64,000 nucleotides of DNA from Flavobacteriaceae bacterium (GCA_028279515.1 JANQNQ010000014.1:124001-188000), one strand, 5' to 3'; counted from the first letter of the stretch, positions 9,375-18,516 are shown. The notes: generated by a model not told the origin, from the sequence alone. Made by a program: numbers and translations.

Positions 9375-10712
9375 TTAATAGTGACACTTACCACACTCTA
9401 GACCACCCATCTGAGCCGCCGTAAGTTTTTCGACACCATATTTTTTAGAAAGTTGTTCGTGTATCTTTTTGTAGTAGTCATTGCCTTCAATGTCCACACC
9501 TGTATCTCTGTGACAGTTGATACACCATCCCATCGTCAATGGAGAATGCTGATACATTACCTCCATCTCCTCAACAGGTCCGTGACATGTTTGACACTCA
9601 ATACCAGCCACCTCAACGTGCTGCGAGTGGTTAAAGTACACGAAGTCTGGCAAGTTGTGAACGCGCACCCACTTTACAGGTTGTGTTTCACCCGTATACT
9701 TTTGAGTGGCTTCATCCCAACCAACCGCTTTATATAATTTCTTGATTTCGTTTGTGTAGAATTCTTGTGTGTATCCGTTTGCAATATCCTCTTCTCCTGT
9801 GTACTCAGAAATGTTCTTGTGACAGTTCATACACACGTTTAACGAAGGAATTCCAGATGTCTTAGACACACGTGCCGAAGAGTGACAGTACTTACATTCG
9901 ATCTTATTATCTCCAGCGTGGATCTTGTGCGAGTAGTGAATTGGTTGCACTGGCATGTACCCCTGATCTACACCAACCTGCATAAAGTAACCATACGCGA
10001 AGTAGGCACCTGCCAATAACAAGAAGATCGCAGAGCACAACATCAAGAATTGGTTTTGTACAAACGCCTTCCAGATTGGCAATGACTTTTCTTCTTCTTT
10101 CTTGGCATACTCAACACCGTTGGCCTCAGCAATACGACGTAGCGTTCTGTTCACCAAGAACAACATCAACACCAACAATCCGAAGATTAAGGCAAGCGCC
10201 CCAAGAATCAACTCGTTTGAGATTCCTCCACCGCCACCACCGGCAGTATCCTCACAACCAGGTGCACCAGGGTTTTGAGCACATGGATCCTCTGGCGGAG
10301 GTGGTGTATAGGCCGTATACGCTAAAATGTTGTCAATATCTCCATCAGTCAATGTTGGAAAAGCGGTCATTGCCGTGTTGTTGTACTCAGCATACACTTT
10401 GTTTGCATAAGAGTCACCCGAAGCAATCACAGCGGCGCTGTTCTTGATCCAAGCGTACAACCATTGACGATCCAACCCTTCTTCTTCATCCAGACGTTGT
10501 TCAACATTACGCAACATCGGACCTGTCATCGGCTTATCTAGCTTGTGACACGCAGCACAGTTGGCGTTAAAAAGTTGTTTTCCTTTGTCGGGATCTGCTC
10601 CATTTTCCTTGGTGGCATATTGAGCAAAGAGAGAGGTTGAAAATGCTAGCAAGAGTGCTAATCCAATACCTAAAATTCTTGAAGTTGAATTACGGTGTTT
10701 CACCTTTTTCAT
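9375..10712 (-). CDS. actA: ACIII multiheme cytochrome c ActA
   Basis: This first gene of the ACIII operon encodes a 445-residue multiheme cytochrome. A signal peptide ends near FAQYA. A monoheme cytochrome c domain with CAACH follows (about residue 55), then a proline/glycine-rich linker, a transmembrane helix near 165-185, and a pentaheme region with five CxxCH motifs (CKYCH, CMNCH, CQTCH, CINCH, CGKCH). Six heme sites are therefore encoded in this one subunit, plus one in ActE. Electrons run from the Fe-S clusters of ActB through these hemes toward the oxidase. The leader is about 90 nt from a candidate promoter at 10805-10812. Confidence 0.94.
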   Translation of the reverse strand: MKKVKHRNSTSRILGIGLALLLAFSTSLFAQYATKENGADPDKGKQLFNANCAACHKLDKPMTGPMLRNVEQRLDEEEGLDRQWLYAWIKNSAAVIASGDSYANKVYAEYNNTAMTAFPTLTDGDIDNILAYTAYTPPPPEDPCAQNPGAPGCEDTAGGGGGGISNELILGALALIFGLLVLMLFLVNRTLRRIAEANGVEYAKKEEEKSLPIWKAFVQNQFLMLCSAIFLLLAGAYFAYGYFMQVGVDQGYMPVQPIHYSHKIHAGDNKIECKYCHSSARVSKTSGIPSLNVCMNCHKNISEYTGEEDIANGYTQEFYTNEIKKLYKAVGWDEATQKYTGETQPVKWVRVHNLPDFVYFNHSQHVEVAGIECQTCHGPVEEMEVMYQHSPLTMGWCINCHRDTGVDIEGNDYYKKIHEQLSKKYGVEKLTAAQMGGLECGKCHY

Positions 10713-10804
10713 ATCGAAATGTAAATTATCTTCTTTAAGGTTGGCACGGTTTTTAAGGATTTCTGTTTAGGGAACTTAAAAACACGTATCTGTAAATCCG
10801 ATTG

Positions 10805-10812
10805 CAAAAATA
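10805..10812 (-). promoter_or_regulatory. candidate -7 element of the act-cox operon
   Basis: Read on the minus strand this is TATTTTTG, which matches the Bacteroidota -7 consensus TAnnTTTG, about 93 bp upstream of the actA start. No convincing -33 TTTG was seen at the right distance, so this call rests on the single element. Confidence 0.45.
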
Positions 10813-10890
10813 CGATTTAGCCACGACCTAGGAAATGTTAGAGAAGTGTTAACCACTAATTTATAAAGATTCTAAATAATAAAATCGACA

Positions 10891-10918
10891 TTGTTTTAGT
10901 TATTATACTTTACCTTTG
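10891..10918 (+). promoter_or_regulatory. promoter of the SPOR-domain gene
   Basis: TTG at 10891-10893, a 17-bp spacer and TACCTTTG at 10911-10918 fit the Bacteroidota promoter consensus. A transcript from here would start near 10925. This excludes the in-frame TTG at 10916 as the start codon and supports the ATG at 10937. Confidence 0.55.
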
Positions 10919-10936
10919 TCAAAAATTGTATTCATA

Positions 10937-11320
10937 ATGAGAGTTTTAGCACCATACAAGCTATTTTTTCTACTTTTTTTCTCGCTGTTTTTAGGCGGAA
11001 ATCTTTATGCTCAAGATGGGCAGTTGAACATTGAGCAAGACCAAAAAATCAGCAAGTTGCTGGCCTTGAAAAAGGAAGTGAACGGTGATATAGACACCGA
11101 TAATGTATACAGAATTCAACTGTATTATGGCGGCATCAATCGTGCCAATAAGATACAGAATGATTTCAGAAAGAAGTTCCCAGGATGGTATTCGACCATC
11201 AAGTTTGAGACTCCCAATTATAAGGTTTGGGTCGGAAGATATCGATCTAGATTGGAAGCAGACAGACGTTTATTGCAAGTGAAGAAGAAGTTTCCAACAG
11301 CGTTTTTATTGGCGCCTTAA
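10937..11320 (+). CDS. secreted SPOR-domain protein
   Basis: A 127-residue protein with a clear signal peptide (MRVLAPYKLFFLLFFSLFLG, cleavage near YAQ). Most of the rest is a SPOR domain (about residues 50-127), with the typical YRIQLYYGG opening and the closing KVWVGRYRSRLEADRRL pattern. SPOR domains bind septal peptidoglycan stripped of stem peptides, so a cell-wall or division-site location is expected. It stands alone between divergent actA and convergent infB and has its own promoter. The start at 10937 is preferred to an upstream TTG that lies inside the promoter. Its exact role is unknown. Confidence 0.8.
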   Translation: MRVLAPYKLFFLLFFSLFLGGNLYAQDGQLNIEQDQKISKLLALKKEVNGDIDTDNVYRIQLYYGGINRANKIQNDFRKKFPGWYSTIKFETPNYKVWVGRYRSRLEADRRLLQVKKKFPTAFLLAP

Positions 11321-11383
11321 AAACGGAATAATTTCCGTGCCGAGCATGCTTGCACGCGTTGAATGTGACTACAGAATGTCTTA

Positions 11384-11399
11384 CCGAGCGCAGTCGAGG
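11384..11399 (+). repeat. short repeat, copy 1 (CCGAGCGCAGTCGAGG)
   Basis: This 16-mer is nearly the reverse complement of the element at 11488-11503 (14 of 16 positions pair). Similar GC-rich elements are scattered in intergenic DNA of many Flavobacteriaceae; that statement is from memory. Confidence 0.5.
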
Positions 11400-11433
11400 T
11401 ATAGCTACAGAAATAAAATAAGTTTACAATAAG

Positions 11434-11463
11434 AAAAGGTAGCCCGAAAGGCTGCCTTTTTTT
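11434..11463 (+). terminator. intrinsic terminator downstream of the SPOR gene
   Basis: A GGTAGCC / GGCTGCC stem (one G-U pair) with a CGAAA loop is preceded by an A-run and followed by seven T residues. It lies 114 bp past the SPOR gene stop. Confidence 0.75.
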
Positions 11464-11487
11464 ATGCGCTCTTATCGTTTGCCCGTC

Positions 11488-11503
11488 CCTCGACTGCCTT
11501 CGG
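11488..11503 (-). repeat. short repeat, copy 2, inverted relative to copy 1
   Basis: CCTCGACTGCCTTCGG is followed by a partial further copy (CCCTCGATCG). With copy 1 it could form a long-range stem that encloses the terminator at 11434. Confidence 0.45.
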
Positions 11504-11600
11504 CAAGTGCCCTCGATCGAAACACACGTTTCGCTCTCAAGCAATGCTCGGGAGGACAAAACGAGCCAAAAGAAACACCAGGCGTAGTAACCATAAAACA

Positions 11601-11631
11601 AAAAAAGGCGACTCATTGAGTCGCCTTTTTT
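11601..11631. terminator. bidirectional intrinsic terminator at the end of the infB operon
   Basis: AAAAAAGGCGACTCA and TGAGTCGCCTTTTTT form a perfect 9-bp GC-rich core (GGCGACTCA) with flanking A and T runs on both strands. It lies 17 bp past the infB stop and can also stop transcripts from the left. Confidence 0.9.
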
Positions 11632-11647
11632 ATATATGATTGCTTGT

Positions 11648-14410
11648 TTATTTAAGCTTCTTCTTAACAGCTACTTCCTGGAAGCATTCGATAATATCGC
11701 CTTCCTTGATGTCGTTGTATCCTTTGACCTGCATACCGCAATCGTATCCTTTAGCTACTTCTTTCACGTCATCTTTGAAACGTTTCAATGAAGCCAGCTC
11801 TCCGGTGTAGATTACTACACCGTCACGGATCAATCGGATGCCCGAGTTACGGAAGATCTTACCGTCAGTTACCATACATCCTGCAATGGTTCCAACTTTC
11901 GAAATCTTGAAGGTCTCACGGATCTCTGCATTACCAGTGATCTCTTCCTTCATCTCAGGTGATAGCATTCCTTCCATCGCATCTTTCAAGTCATTAATCG
12001 CATCATAGATAATGCTGTATGTTCTGATATCGATCTCTTCCTTATCAGCCAACTGACGGGCATTACCCATTGGTCGTACGTTAAACCCGATCACGATCGC
12101 ATCAGAGGCTGACGCCAATAGCACGTCAGATTCGGTGATGGCACCAACTCCTTTGTGAATGATGTTCACTTGGATCTCTTCGGTTGATAGTTTCTGGAAT
12201 GAATCGGTCAAGGCCTCTACAGAACCATCCACATCCCCTTTAAGGATAATGTTCAATTCTTTAAAGTCTCCTAATGCGATACGACGTCCAATCTCATCAA
12301 GTGTAATATGACGTTGTGTACGTACCGATTGCTCTCTTTGAAGCTGTGTACGCTTGGCAGCAATCTGCTTGGCTTCACGCTCGTCTTCAAAGATGTTGAA
12401 TTTATCTCCCGCCTGTGGCGCTCCGTCCAGTCCTAAGATGGATACTGGCGTTGAAGGCCCGGCTTCTTCTACGTTATTACCACGCTCATCGTGCATGGCT
12501 TTCACCTTACCACTATGTTTTCCGGCGAGTACGTAATCTCCAACACGAAGCGTACCTGCTTGTACTAGTATGGTAGAAACGTATCCGCGTCCTTTATCTA
12601 GGAAAGCTTCCACAACAGTACCAGAGGCATTCTTGTCTGGGTTGGCTTTCAGCTCTAACAATTCGGCTTCAAGAAGTACTTTTTCAAGCAATTCTTTTAC
12701 ACCTTGACCTGTTTTGGCTGATATATCATGAGATTGGATCTTTCCACCCCAATCTTCTACCAACAAATTCATTCCTGCCAAACTCTCTTTGATCTTGTCA
12801 GGATTGGCCGTTGGCTTATCTACTTTATTGATTGCAAATACGATTGGCACACCTGCTGCTTGCGCGTGGCTGATCGCTTCTTTTGTTTGTGGCATTACGT
12901 CATCATCAGCTGCCACAACGATAATTGCAATATCGGTTACCTGGGCTCCACGAGCACGCATCGCGGTAAACGCTTCGTGACCTGGTGTATCTAGGAAAGC
13001 GATCTTCTCACCGTTCGCTAGTTGTACCCCGTAGGCCCCGATGTGCTGTGTAATTCCTCCAGATTCCCCAGCAATTACATTTTCTTCACGAATATAGTCA
13101 AGCAATGATGTTTTACCGTGGTCAACGTGACCCATTACGGTAACAATCGGTGCGCGTAATTTCAAATCTTCAGGATTGTCCTCATCTTCTTGGATGGCTT
13201 CCTCGATATCAGCAGTCACAAATTCAACCTCATAACCGAATTCTTCAGCTACAATTGATAAGGTCTCGGCATCAAGACGCTGATTCATAGTCACCATCAT
13301 TCCGAGTGACATACAAGCAGAGATTACTTGTGTAACAGAGACATTCATCATAGTTGCTACCTCGGCTACCGTTACAAACTCTGTCACCTTAAGCACTTTA
13401 CTCTCGGCTGCTTGTTGCGCTAGTTCTTCCTCGGTCTTCTGACGGTGGATGTCCCTTTTCTCTCTACGATATTTAGCTCCTTTAGACTTAGACCCTTTTC
13501 CTTGAAGTTTTTCAAGGGTCTCACGTACTTGCTTTTGTACTTCTTCTTCGGTAGGCTCAACCTTATTTACAACAGGGCGTTGTTGTCTCTTACCGCCCTT
13601 TCGTTGGTTGTTACCACCAAATCTTCCATTACCTCTTCCTTGACCCTGTCCTGGACCACCACCTTCTTTGGTGATACGCTTTCTTTTCTTCTTAGCGTCT
13701 CCTCCTCCTCCAGCGGCTCCACCTTTCTTAGGATCCTCTTTCTTCTTCTTAGGCTTATTGAATTGAGTAAGGTCAATTTTCTGACCTGTCATTTTCGGCC
13801 CTGAAAGCTTTTGGTATTGGGTTTTTATTTTATCATCTCCTGGTTTGGCCGCTGGCTTTTCTTCTTCTTCTTCAACAACTTTAGCTTTTGGCGCTACAGG
13901 CTTTTCAACTTTCTTAGGTTCTGAAGCAACTGGCTTTTGAGGTTTCGGTGCTTCTTCTTCTTTTGGCGGCTGAACAACTTTTTCTTGAGGCTTCTCTTCT
14001 ACTTCTTCTTTTTCAGGAACTTCTGGCTTTTCGACTTCAGGAGCAGGCTTTTGTTCTCCCTCTAGTTCGATCTTACCAACCGTTTTTGGCCCTGATAAAG
14101 ATGCTTTGGCTTTGATGACTTCTTGCTTCTCTTGCGCTGCCTTCTTCGCTTCTTGCTCCTTCTCTAGCTGCAGTCGAAGCGCTTCTTTCTCCTTGCGCTT
14201 TTCTTCTCCTACCTCTTTAGAAGCAACCTTTTTGCTTCTATCTGTCTGAAATTCATCAAGCAATACGTTATACACCTCACTAGAGATCTTCGTGGTAGGG
14301 CGCGCATCTATATCATACCCTTTTTGGGTAAGATGCTCTACCGCGCGATCCAACGAGATGTTGAGTTCACGTAATACTTTGTTAAGCCTCATTGTTTTTT
14401 CTTCAGCCAT
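11648..14410 (-). CDS. infB: translation initiation factor IF-2
   Basis: A GTPase that brings initiator fMet-tRNA to the small ribosomal subunit. The N-terminal IF2_N helix domain (residues 1-55) is followed by a very long charged, low-complexity linker rich in Lys, Glu, Pro and Gly (about 60-320). The conserved G domain has GHVDHGKTS (G1), DTPGH (G3) and NKVDKP (G4) near residues 425-540, followed by the beta-barrel and C-terminal fMet-tRNA binding domains. At 920 residues it is of usual length for Bacteroidota. It is the third gene of rimP-nusA-infB and starts 50 bp after nusA. Confidence 0.97.
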   Translation of the reverse strand: MAEEKTMRLNKVLRELNISLDRAVEHLTQKGYDIDARPTTKISSEVYNVLLDEFQTDRSKKVASKEVGEEKRKEKEALRLQLEKEQEAKKAAQEKQEVIKAKASLSGPKTVGKIELEGEQKPAPEVEKPEVPEKEEVEEKPQEKVVQPPKEEEAPKPQKPVASEPKKVEKPVAPKAKVVEEEEEKPAAKPGDDKIKTQYQKLSGPKMTGQKIDLTQFNKPKKKKEDPKKGGAAGGGGDAKKKRKRITKEGGGPGQGQGRGNGRFGGNNQRKGGKRQQRPVVNKVEPTEEEVQKQVRETLEKLQGKGSKSKGAKYRREKRDIHRQKTEEELAQQAAESKVLKVTEFVTVAEVATMMNVSVTQVISACMSLGMMVTMNQRLDAETLSIVAEEFGYEVEFVTADIEEAIQEDEDNPEDLKLRAPIVTVMGHVDHGKTSLLDYIREENVIAGESGGITQHIGAYGVQLANGEKIAFLDTPGHEAFTAMRARGAQVTDIAIIVVAADDDVMPQTKEAISHAQAAGVPIVFAINKVDKPTANPDKIKESLAGMNLLVEDWGGKIQSHDISAKTGQGVKELLEKVLLEAELLELKANPDKNASGTVVEAFLDKGRGYVSTILVQAGTLRVGDYVLAGKHSGKVKAMHDERGNNVEEAGPSTPVSILGLDGAPQAGDKFNIFEDEREAKQIAAKRTQLQREQSVRTQRHITLDEIGRRIALGDFKELNIILKGDVDGSVEALTDSFQKLSTEEIQVNIIHKGVGAITESDVLLASASDAIVIGFNVRPMGNARQLADKEEIDIRTYSIIYDAINDLKDAMEGMLSPEMKEEITGNAEIRETFKISKVGTIAGCMVTDGKIFRNSGIRLIRDGVVIYTGELASLKRFKDDVKEVAKGYDCGMQVKGYNDIKEGDIIECFQEVAVKKKLK

Positions 14411-14460
14411 ATACTATTTTAAATTAAACCTCAAAAATATCTAAAACTATACTATATGTT

Positions 14461-15693
14461 TTAATCTTCAAATTCTTCTTTCAATATTTTTCGAACCTCT
14501 TCGATGGTTTCCTCTTCGAGGTCAGTTCTTTTGAGCAGGTCAGCCGTGTCTAATTCGAGAATACTTTTAGCGGTATCGAGTCCGATTTTCTTGAACTCTT
14601 CGATTACCCATGAATCGATCTCATCGGTAAACTCTGCTAACTCTACATCTTCTTCAACACCTTCTCTAAACACGTCGATCTCATATCCAGTAAGCTGTCC
14701 GGCGAGTCGAATATTGAATCCGCCTTTACCAATTGCTTTTGACACCTCTTCTGGCTTCAAGTACACCTCAACACGTTTGTTTTCGTCATCAATCTTCATC
14801 GAAGTCACTTTTGCAGGGCTCAAAGATCTGCTGATAAACAACTGCGTATTATTGGTATAGTTGATTACGTCAATATTTTCGTTTCCAAGTTCACGAACGA
14901 TTCCGTGAATTCTTGACCCTTTCATTCCGACACAGGCTCCAACTGGATCGATTCTATCATCATAAGAATCTACGGCAACTTTTGCCTTTTCTCCAGGGAT
15001 TCTCACTACTCTCTTCACAGTGATCAACCCGTCAAATACTTCAGGAATCTCTTGCTCAAACAACTTCTCAAGGAACTCAGGCGCTGTACGCGACATGATG
15101 ATCATTGGCTTGTTTCCTTTAAGCTCAACGCTTTCGATCACCCCTCTTACATTCTCTCCTTTTCTAAAGAAATCAGATGGAATCTGCTTTTCTTTTGGCA
15201 AGATGATCTCGTTGCCATCGTCGTCTAATAAAATCACGGCCTTGTGTCTGATGTGATGCACTTCGGCAGTGTATATATCTCCTACAAGGTCTTTGAACTG
15301 CTTGTAGATGTTTGTATTATCATGTTCATGGATCTTAGAGATCAGGTTCTGACGCAAGGCCAGGATAGCTCTTCTTCCAAGGTCTACCAGCTTTACTTCT
15401 TCAGAAACATCCTCACCTACTTCAAAATCGGGCTCGATCTTACGTGCCGCTGTAAGTGATATCTCTTGATTTTCATCTTCCACCTCGTCATCGGCAACAA
15501 CGACTCTATTTCTCCAGATCTCTAAATCCCCTTTATCTGGGTTGATGATGATATCAAAGTTATCATCCGATCCAAATTTCTTCTTCAATGCATTTCTAAA
15601 TACATCTTCTAAAATCGCCATCAGCGTTACACGATCAATGAGCTTATCATCCTTAAACTCTGAAAAAGACTCGATCAATGCAAGATTTTCCAT
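14461..15693 (-). CDS. nusA: transcription termination/antitermination factor NusA
   Basis: An RNA polymerase-associated elongation factor acting in pausing, termination and antitermination. The order is an N-terminal RNAP-binding domain (1-125), S1 domain (about 135-205), and two KH domains (about 210-345, with GMKGSRIHGIVRELGNENID and the GKGGFNIRLAG loop). A short acidic C-terminal region follows, with a helix-hairpin-helix-like tail. At 410 residues it is shorter than E. coli NusA and typical for Bacteroidota. It lies 12 bp downstream of rimP and ends in an acidic EEFED. Confidence 0.96.
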   Translation of the reverse strand: MENLALIESFSEFKDDKLIDRVTLMAILEDVFRNALKKKFGSDDNFDIIINPDKGDLEIWRNRVVVADDEVEDENQEISLTAARKIEPDFEVGEDVSEEVKLVDLGRRAILALRQNLISKIHEHDNTNIYKQFKDLVGDIYTAEVHHIRHKAVILLDDDGNEIILPKEKQIPSDFFRKGENVRGVIESVELKGNKPMIIMSRTAPEFLEKLFEQEIPEVFDGLITVKRVVRIPGEKAKVAVDSYDDRIDPVGACVGMKGSRIHGIVRELGNENIDVINYTNNTQLFISRSLSPAKVTSMKIDDENKRVEVYLKPEEVSKAIGKGGFNIRLAGQLTGYEIDVFREGVEEDVELAEFTDEIDSWVIEEFKKIGLDTAKSILELDTADLLKRTDLEEETIEEVRKILKEEFED

Positions 15694-15705
15694 GTCAATT
15701 CTTAA

Positions 15706-16170
15706 TTAAAATGTTATCATCACTTTTGCTTCAACAATATCTTCATAAGCTATTTCAAGCTCCTTTTGAACGGTTACCTTTCCTTTGCCTACCGGCTTTG
15801 GCTCTCTGGCTTTCCATTCGATCTTTATGTTATCATCATCGGCTGTAGCGAGTGTACCTTCGATCTTTTGACCATCGGCCGTTTTCACTTTCAGCTTTCT
15901 GTTGATATTTTTCTTGTATTGTCTTTTGTGTTGTAAGGGAGCTGAAACTCCTGCAGAAGCCACCTCTAACGCGAAGTCTTCTTCTTCTCTATCCAAGTTG
16001 TGTTCGATGTGCCTACTTACCGCAATGCAGTCTTGCAAAGAAACGCCTTTGTCTCCATCAAGAGTGACCACAATTTTGTTGGCCGTATCGATAGAAAAAT
16101 CAATCAAGAAAAGCTGCTCATTCTCTTGCAGCGCCTCTTCTAGTAATTGCTTTACTTTCTCCTCGAACAT
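15706..16170 (-). CDS. rimP: ribosome maturation factor RimP
   Basis: This protein is needed for maturation of the 30S subunit. The 154-residue form beginning MFEEKVKQLLEEAL matches the family; an upstream in-frame extension of 25 codons would read through the leader hairpin and is rejected. The N-terminal alpha/beta domain contains IAVSRHIEHNLD and the following SAGVSAPLQHKRQY region; an SH3-like C-terminal domain includes the KVKTADGQKIEGTL stretch. It is first in rimP-nusA-infB, about 60 nt from a candidate promoter. Confidence 0.93.
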   Translation of the reverse strand: MFEEKVKQLLEEALQENEQLFLIDFSIDTANKIVVTLDGDKGVSLQDCIAVSRHIEHNLDREEEDFALEVASAGVSAPLQHKRQYKKNINRKLKVKTADGQKIEGTLATADDDNIKIEWKAREPKPVGKGKVTVQKELEIAYEDIVEAKVMITF

Positions 16171-16186
16171 AAATTTACTTATAAAA

Positions 16187-16208
16187 TGAGGGGACAAAAG
16201 TCCCCTCA
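16187..16208 (-). promoter_or_regulatory. rimP: hairpin in the rimP-nusA-infB leader
   Basis: A perfect 9-bp stem (TGAGGGGAC / GTCCCCTCA) has a 4-nt TTTT loop in the transcript. It lies between the candidate promoter and the rimP start, 16 nt before the ATG, with no T-run after it. It could control ribosome access or mRNA stability. Confidence 0.6.
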
Positions 16209-16234
16209 CAAATAGATTTTTTCTTACAACGCTG

Positions 16235-16242
16235 CAAATATA
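16235..16242 (-). promoter_or_regulatory. candidate -7 element of rimP-nusA-infB
   Basis: On the minus strand this reads TATATTTG followed by C, an exact TAnnTTTGC match. Transcription would start near 16228, just ahead of the leader hairpin. Confidence 0.5.
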
Positions 16243-16339
16243 CAACTTTTTTCTTGTTTTTAAGCATTTACAGAACTCTAAATTTATTCGTAACTTTAAT
16301 AGGGCCTTTCTAACTCGTTAACACTTAAAATCTTAGCGT

Positions 16340-17164
16340 ATGATCAAAAAAATACTCGTTCCGACTGACTTTTCGGAGCATGCTGAAAATGCTCTAAAAG
16401 TCGCTGCCGAATTGGCCCGTAAAAACGAGGCCGAGATCTACCTCTTGCATATGCTAGAGTTACCGCTACATCTTGCCAATGAAGGTGGTGGCGGACAACT
16501 ACCTGAAGCGCTCTTTTTTATGAAGCTGGCCCACCAAAAATTTGAGAAGTTCATGGACAAGGAGTACATGGAGGATCTTACCGTATACGAGACCGTTGAA
16601 CTTCACACTACACATGAGGGTATCATCGACAGTGTCGAAAAGAACAATATCGACTTGGTCGTTATGGGCTCTGAAGGTGCTACTGGACTCAAAGAAATGT
16701 TCATTGGCTCTAATACTGAGAAAGTAGTGCGCCACTCGAAGGTACCGGTACTGGTCATCAAACGTAAGATGGACGGTTTTTCTGTTAAAAACTTTGTGTT
16801 TGCCTCTGACTTTTCTGAGGAATGCAAAGGCCCCTTTAAGAAGGCGGTTGAAATCGCCCAGGCCTTTGATGCCAAACTTAATTTACTCATGGTGAATACA
16901 GCTAACAAGTTTATCTCAACCGCTCAAGCCGAAGGTAAGATGAACGGCTTTATCAGAGATTTCGACTTAAGCGACTACTCATTGAATATATACAATGATG
17001 ACACTATAGAGCACGGAATCATGAACTTTTCTAAATCGATTGACGCCGACCTGATCGGATTAAGCACCCATGGACGCAAGGGTCTCGCTCACTTCTTTAA
17101 CGGAAGCCTCAGCGAAGATTTGGTCAACCATGCGTTACGCCCAGTTATCACGTTTAGAATTTAG
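16340..17164 (+). CDS. tandem universal stress protein (UspA family)
   Basis: A 274-residue cytoplasmic protein of two fused Usp domains. Domain 1 (about 1-145) starts KKILVPTDFSEHAENAL and contains the nucleotide-binding G-x2-G-x9-G-S pattern in GSEGATGLKEMFIGS. Domain 2 (about 150-274) starts KNFVFASDFSEE and ends with STHGRKGLAHFFNGSLSEDL, again a G-x2-G-x9-G-S type loop. ATP binding is therefore plausible in both halves. Usp proteins respond to starvation and respiratory stress. It is monocistronic, diverges from rimP, and has a strong terminator 23 bp past the stop. Confidence 0.88.
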   Translation: MIKKILVPTDFSEHAENALKVAAELARKNEAEIYLLHMLELPLHLANEGGGGQLPEALFFMKLAHQKFEKFMDKEYMEDLTVYETVELHTTHEGIIDSVEKNNIDLVVMGSEGATGLKEMFIGSNTEKVVRHSKVPVLVIKRKMDGFSVKNFVFASDFSEECKGPFKKAVEIAQAFDAKLNLLMVNTANKFISTAQAEGKMNGFIRDFDLSDYSLNIYNDDTIEHGIMNFSKSIDADLIGLSTHGRKGLAHFFNGSLSEDLVNHALRPVITFRI

Positions 17165-17186
17165 ACGAAATCATCCCCGTTTAACA

Positions 17187-17211
17187 AGCCACATTTCTGT
17201 GGCTTTTTTTA
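17187..17211 (+). terminator. intrinsic terminator after the tandem Usp gene
   Basis: A perfect AGCCACA / TGTGGCT stem with a TTTC loop is followed by seven T residues. Confidence 0.9.
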
Positions 17212-17238
17212 TGAACTTTTTAAATTGCTGAGAACGTT

Positions 17239-17246
17239 TATATTTG
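17239..17246 (+). promoter_or_regulatory. candidate -7 element of the methyltransferase gene
   Basis: TATATTTG matches TAnnTTTG. A start near 17253 leaves almost no leader before ATG 17257, so translation more likely begins at ATG 17266 or 17272. Confidence 0.45.
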
Positions 17247-17256
17247 TGGACTCCAA

Positions 17257-18516
17257 ATGTGCTATATGGCTATGAACTGTATTAAGGTTGTCGAACTTTT
17301 TGCTGGTGTGGGTGGATTTCGAATCGGACTCGAAAGAAGCAATGAACACCACCAAGATGCTACATTTGATGTGGTATGGAGCAATCAGTGGGAACCTTCT
17401 ACAAAAACGCAACACGCCTCTATGGTTTATGAAGCGCGCTTTGGAAGCGATCATCACACCAATCAAGACATTTCTGAAGTAAAGATCGATACGATTCCCG
17501 ACCATGATATGTTGGTGGGCGGATTCCCATGTCAAGACTATTCGGTGGCTACCACCTTGAAGAATTCAAAGGGCTTGATCGGAAAAAAAGGGGTACTCTG
17601 GTGGTCTATTCATCGTATTCTTAGTGAGAAGAAAAACAAACCGAAGTATCTCTTTCTCGAAAATGTAGACCGCCTCTTAAAGTCACCTGCTTCTCAACGC
17701 GGACGTGATTTTGCCATTATGCTGAAAAGTTTGGACGAGTTGGGCTATGCTGTTGAATGGCGAGTGATCAATGCTGCAGAATACGGAATGCCGCAACGTA
17801 GAAGACGGGTCTTCTTCTTGGCGTTTCATAGTTCGACCGAACTGTATAAAAAGCTTCAAAATAACGACAAGGAGTCTTGGATACGAAATGACGGAATCAT
17901 AGCTGAGGCCTTTCCTATTAAACAAGAAAAAACAGCAATTCAGCGGTTTGACATCCAACAAGATCTGGTAACTATCAGTAATTCTTTTAATCTAAACGGA
18001 AAACAATCTCCCTTCCTGAATACTGGAGTCTTTATCGATGGAAATGTATACACGTCACAGACAAGGGCGAGTCATCATGGTAAGAAAGTCAACCTGGGTG
18101 ATGTCTTAGAAAAAGGATCGGTAGCGGAAGAATTTTATATCGAAAAAACGCAGCTTCCAAAGTGGCAATACCTTAAAGGAGCCAAAAAAGAGACGCGCCG
18201 AAGTAGCAACGGATACGAGTATCACTATGCCGAAGGCTCTATGACCTTTCCTGATGCTCTTGACAATGCATCGCGCACCATCATCACGGGTGAAGGTGGT
18301 CCTTCGCCGTCACGATTCAAGCACGTGGTTAAGACTAAAAAAGGGTTGCGTCGTTTAACACCTGTCGAGCTAGAACGCTTAAACATGTTTCCGGATGATC
18401 ACACTAAGTTAGAGGGTATCAGCAACACGAAAAGAGCTTTCTTTATGGGAAATGCACTTGTGGTTGGAATCGTGGAGCGTATTGGGTCTATTCTATTGCA
18501 AAGGGCTTCTTCTTAA
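17257..18516 (+). CDS. DNA (cytosine-5) methyltransferase, orphan
   Basis: A C5-cytosine methyltransferase of 419 residues using S-adenosylmethionine. Motif I VVELFAGVGGFRIGLE (11-26) binds SAM. Motif IV GGFPCQDYS holds the catalytic Cys92. Motif VI LENVDR and motif VIII QRRRRVFF follow. The target-recognition region is about 200-350, and motifs IX/X (RRLTPVELERLNMFP and MGNALVVGIVERI) close the fold. All catalytic motifs look intact. No restriction endonuclease, Vsr or controller gene lies next to it, so it is probably a solitary epigenetic or anti-restriction enzyme. The preferred start is 17266 or 17272 because of the promoter position. The target site cannot be told from sequence. Confidence 0.92.
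   Translation: MCYMAMNCIKVVELFAGVGGFRIGLERSNEHHQDATFDVVWSNQWEPSTKTQHASMVYEARFGSDHHTNQDISEVKIDTIPDHDMLVGGFPCQDYSVATTLKNSKGLIGKKGVLWWSIHRILSEKKNKPKYLFLENVDRLLKSPASQRGRDFAIMLKSLDELGYAVEWRVINAAEYGMPQRRRRVFFLAFHSSTELYKKLQNNDKESWIRNDGIIAEAFPIKQEKTAIQRFDIQQDLVTISNSFNLNGKQSPFLNTGVFIDGNVYTSQTRASHHGKKVNLGDVLEKGSVAEEFYIEKTQLPKWQYLKGAKKETRRSSNGYEYHYAEGSMTFPDALDNASRTIITGEGGPSPSRFKHVVKTKKGLRRLTPVELERLNMFPDDHTKLEGISNTKRAFFMGNALVVGIVERIGSILLQRASS

Larger units (their letters stand above)
11321..11647. other. non-coding spacer with two terminators and an inverted pair of short repeats
   Basis: No believable gene is present. The stretch holds a terminator near each end and, between them, two related 16-bp elements in opposite orientation (11384-11399 and 11488-11503). 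A 99-codon open frame on the minus strand here has no domain or signal and runs through the terminators. Confidence 0.7.

Noticed and set aside
11317..11616. 99-codon open frame on the minus strand
   Set aside because: It runs through two intrinsic terminators and short repeats and has no domain or signal peptide pattern.
17257..18516. A complete restriction-modification system around the methyltransferase
   Set aside because: No endonuclease-like gene is found between the Usp gene and tetR or in the next genes.
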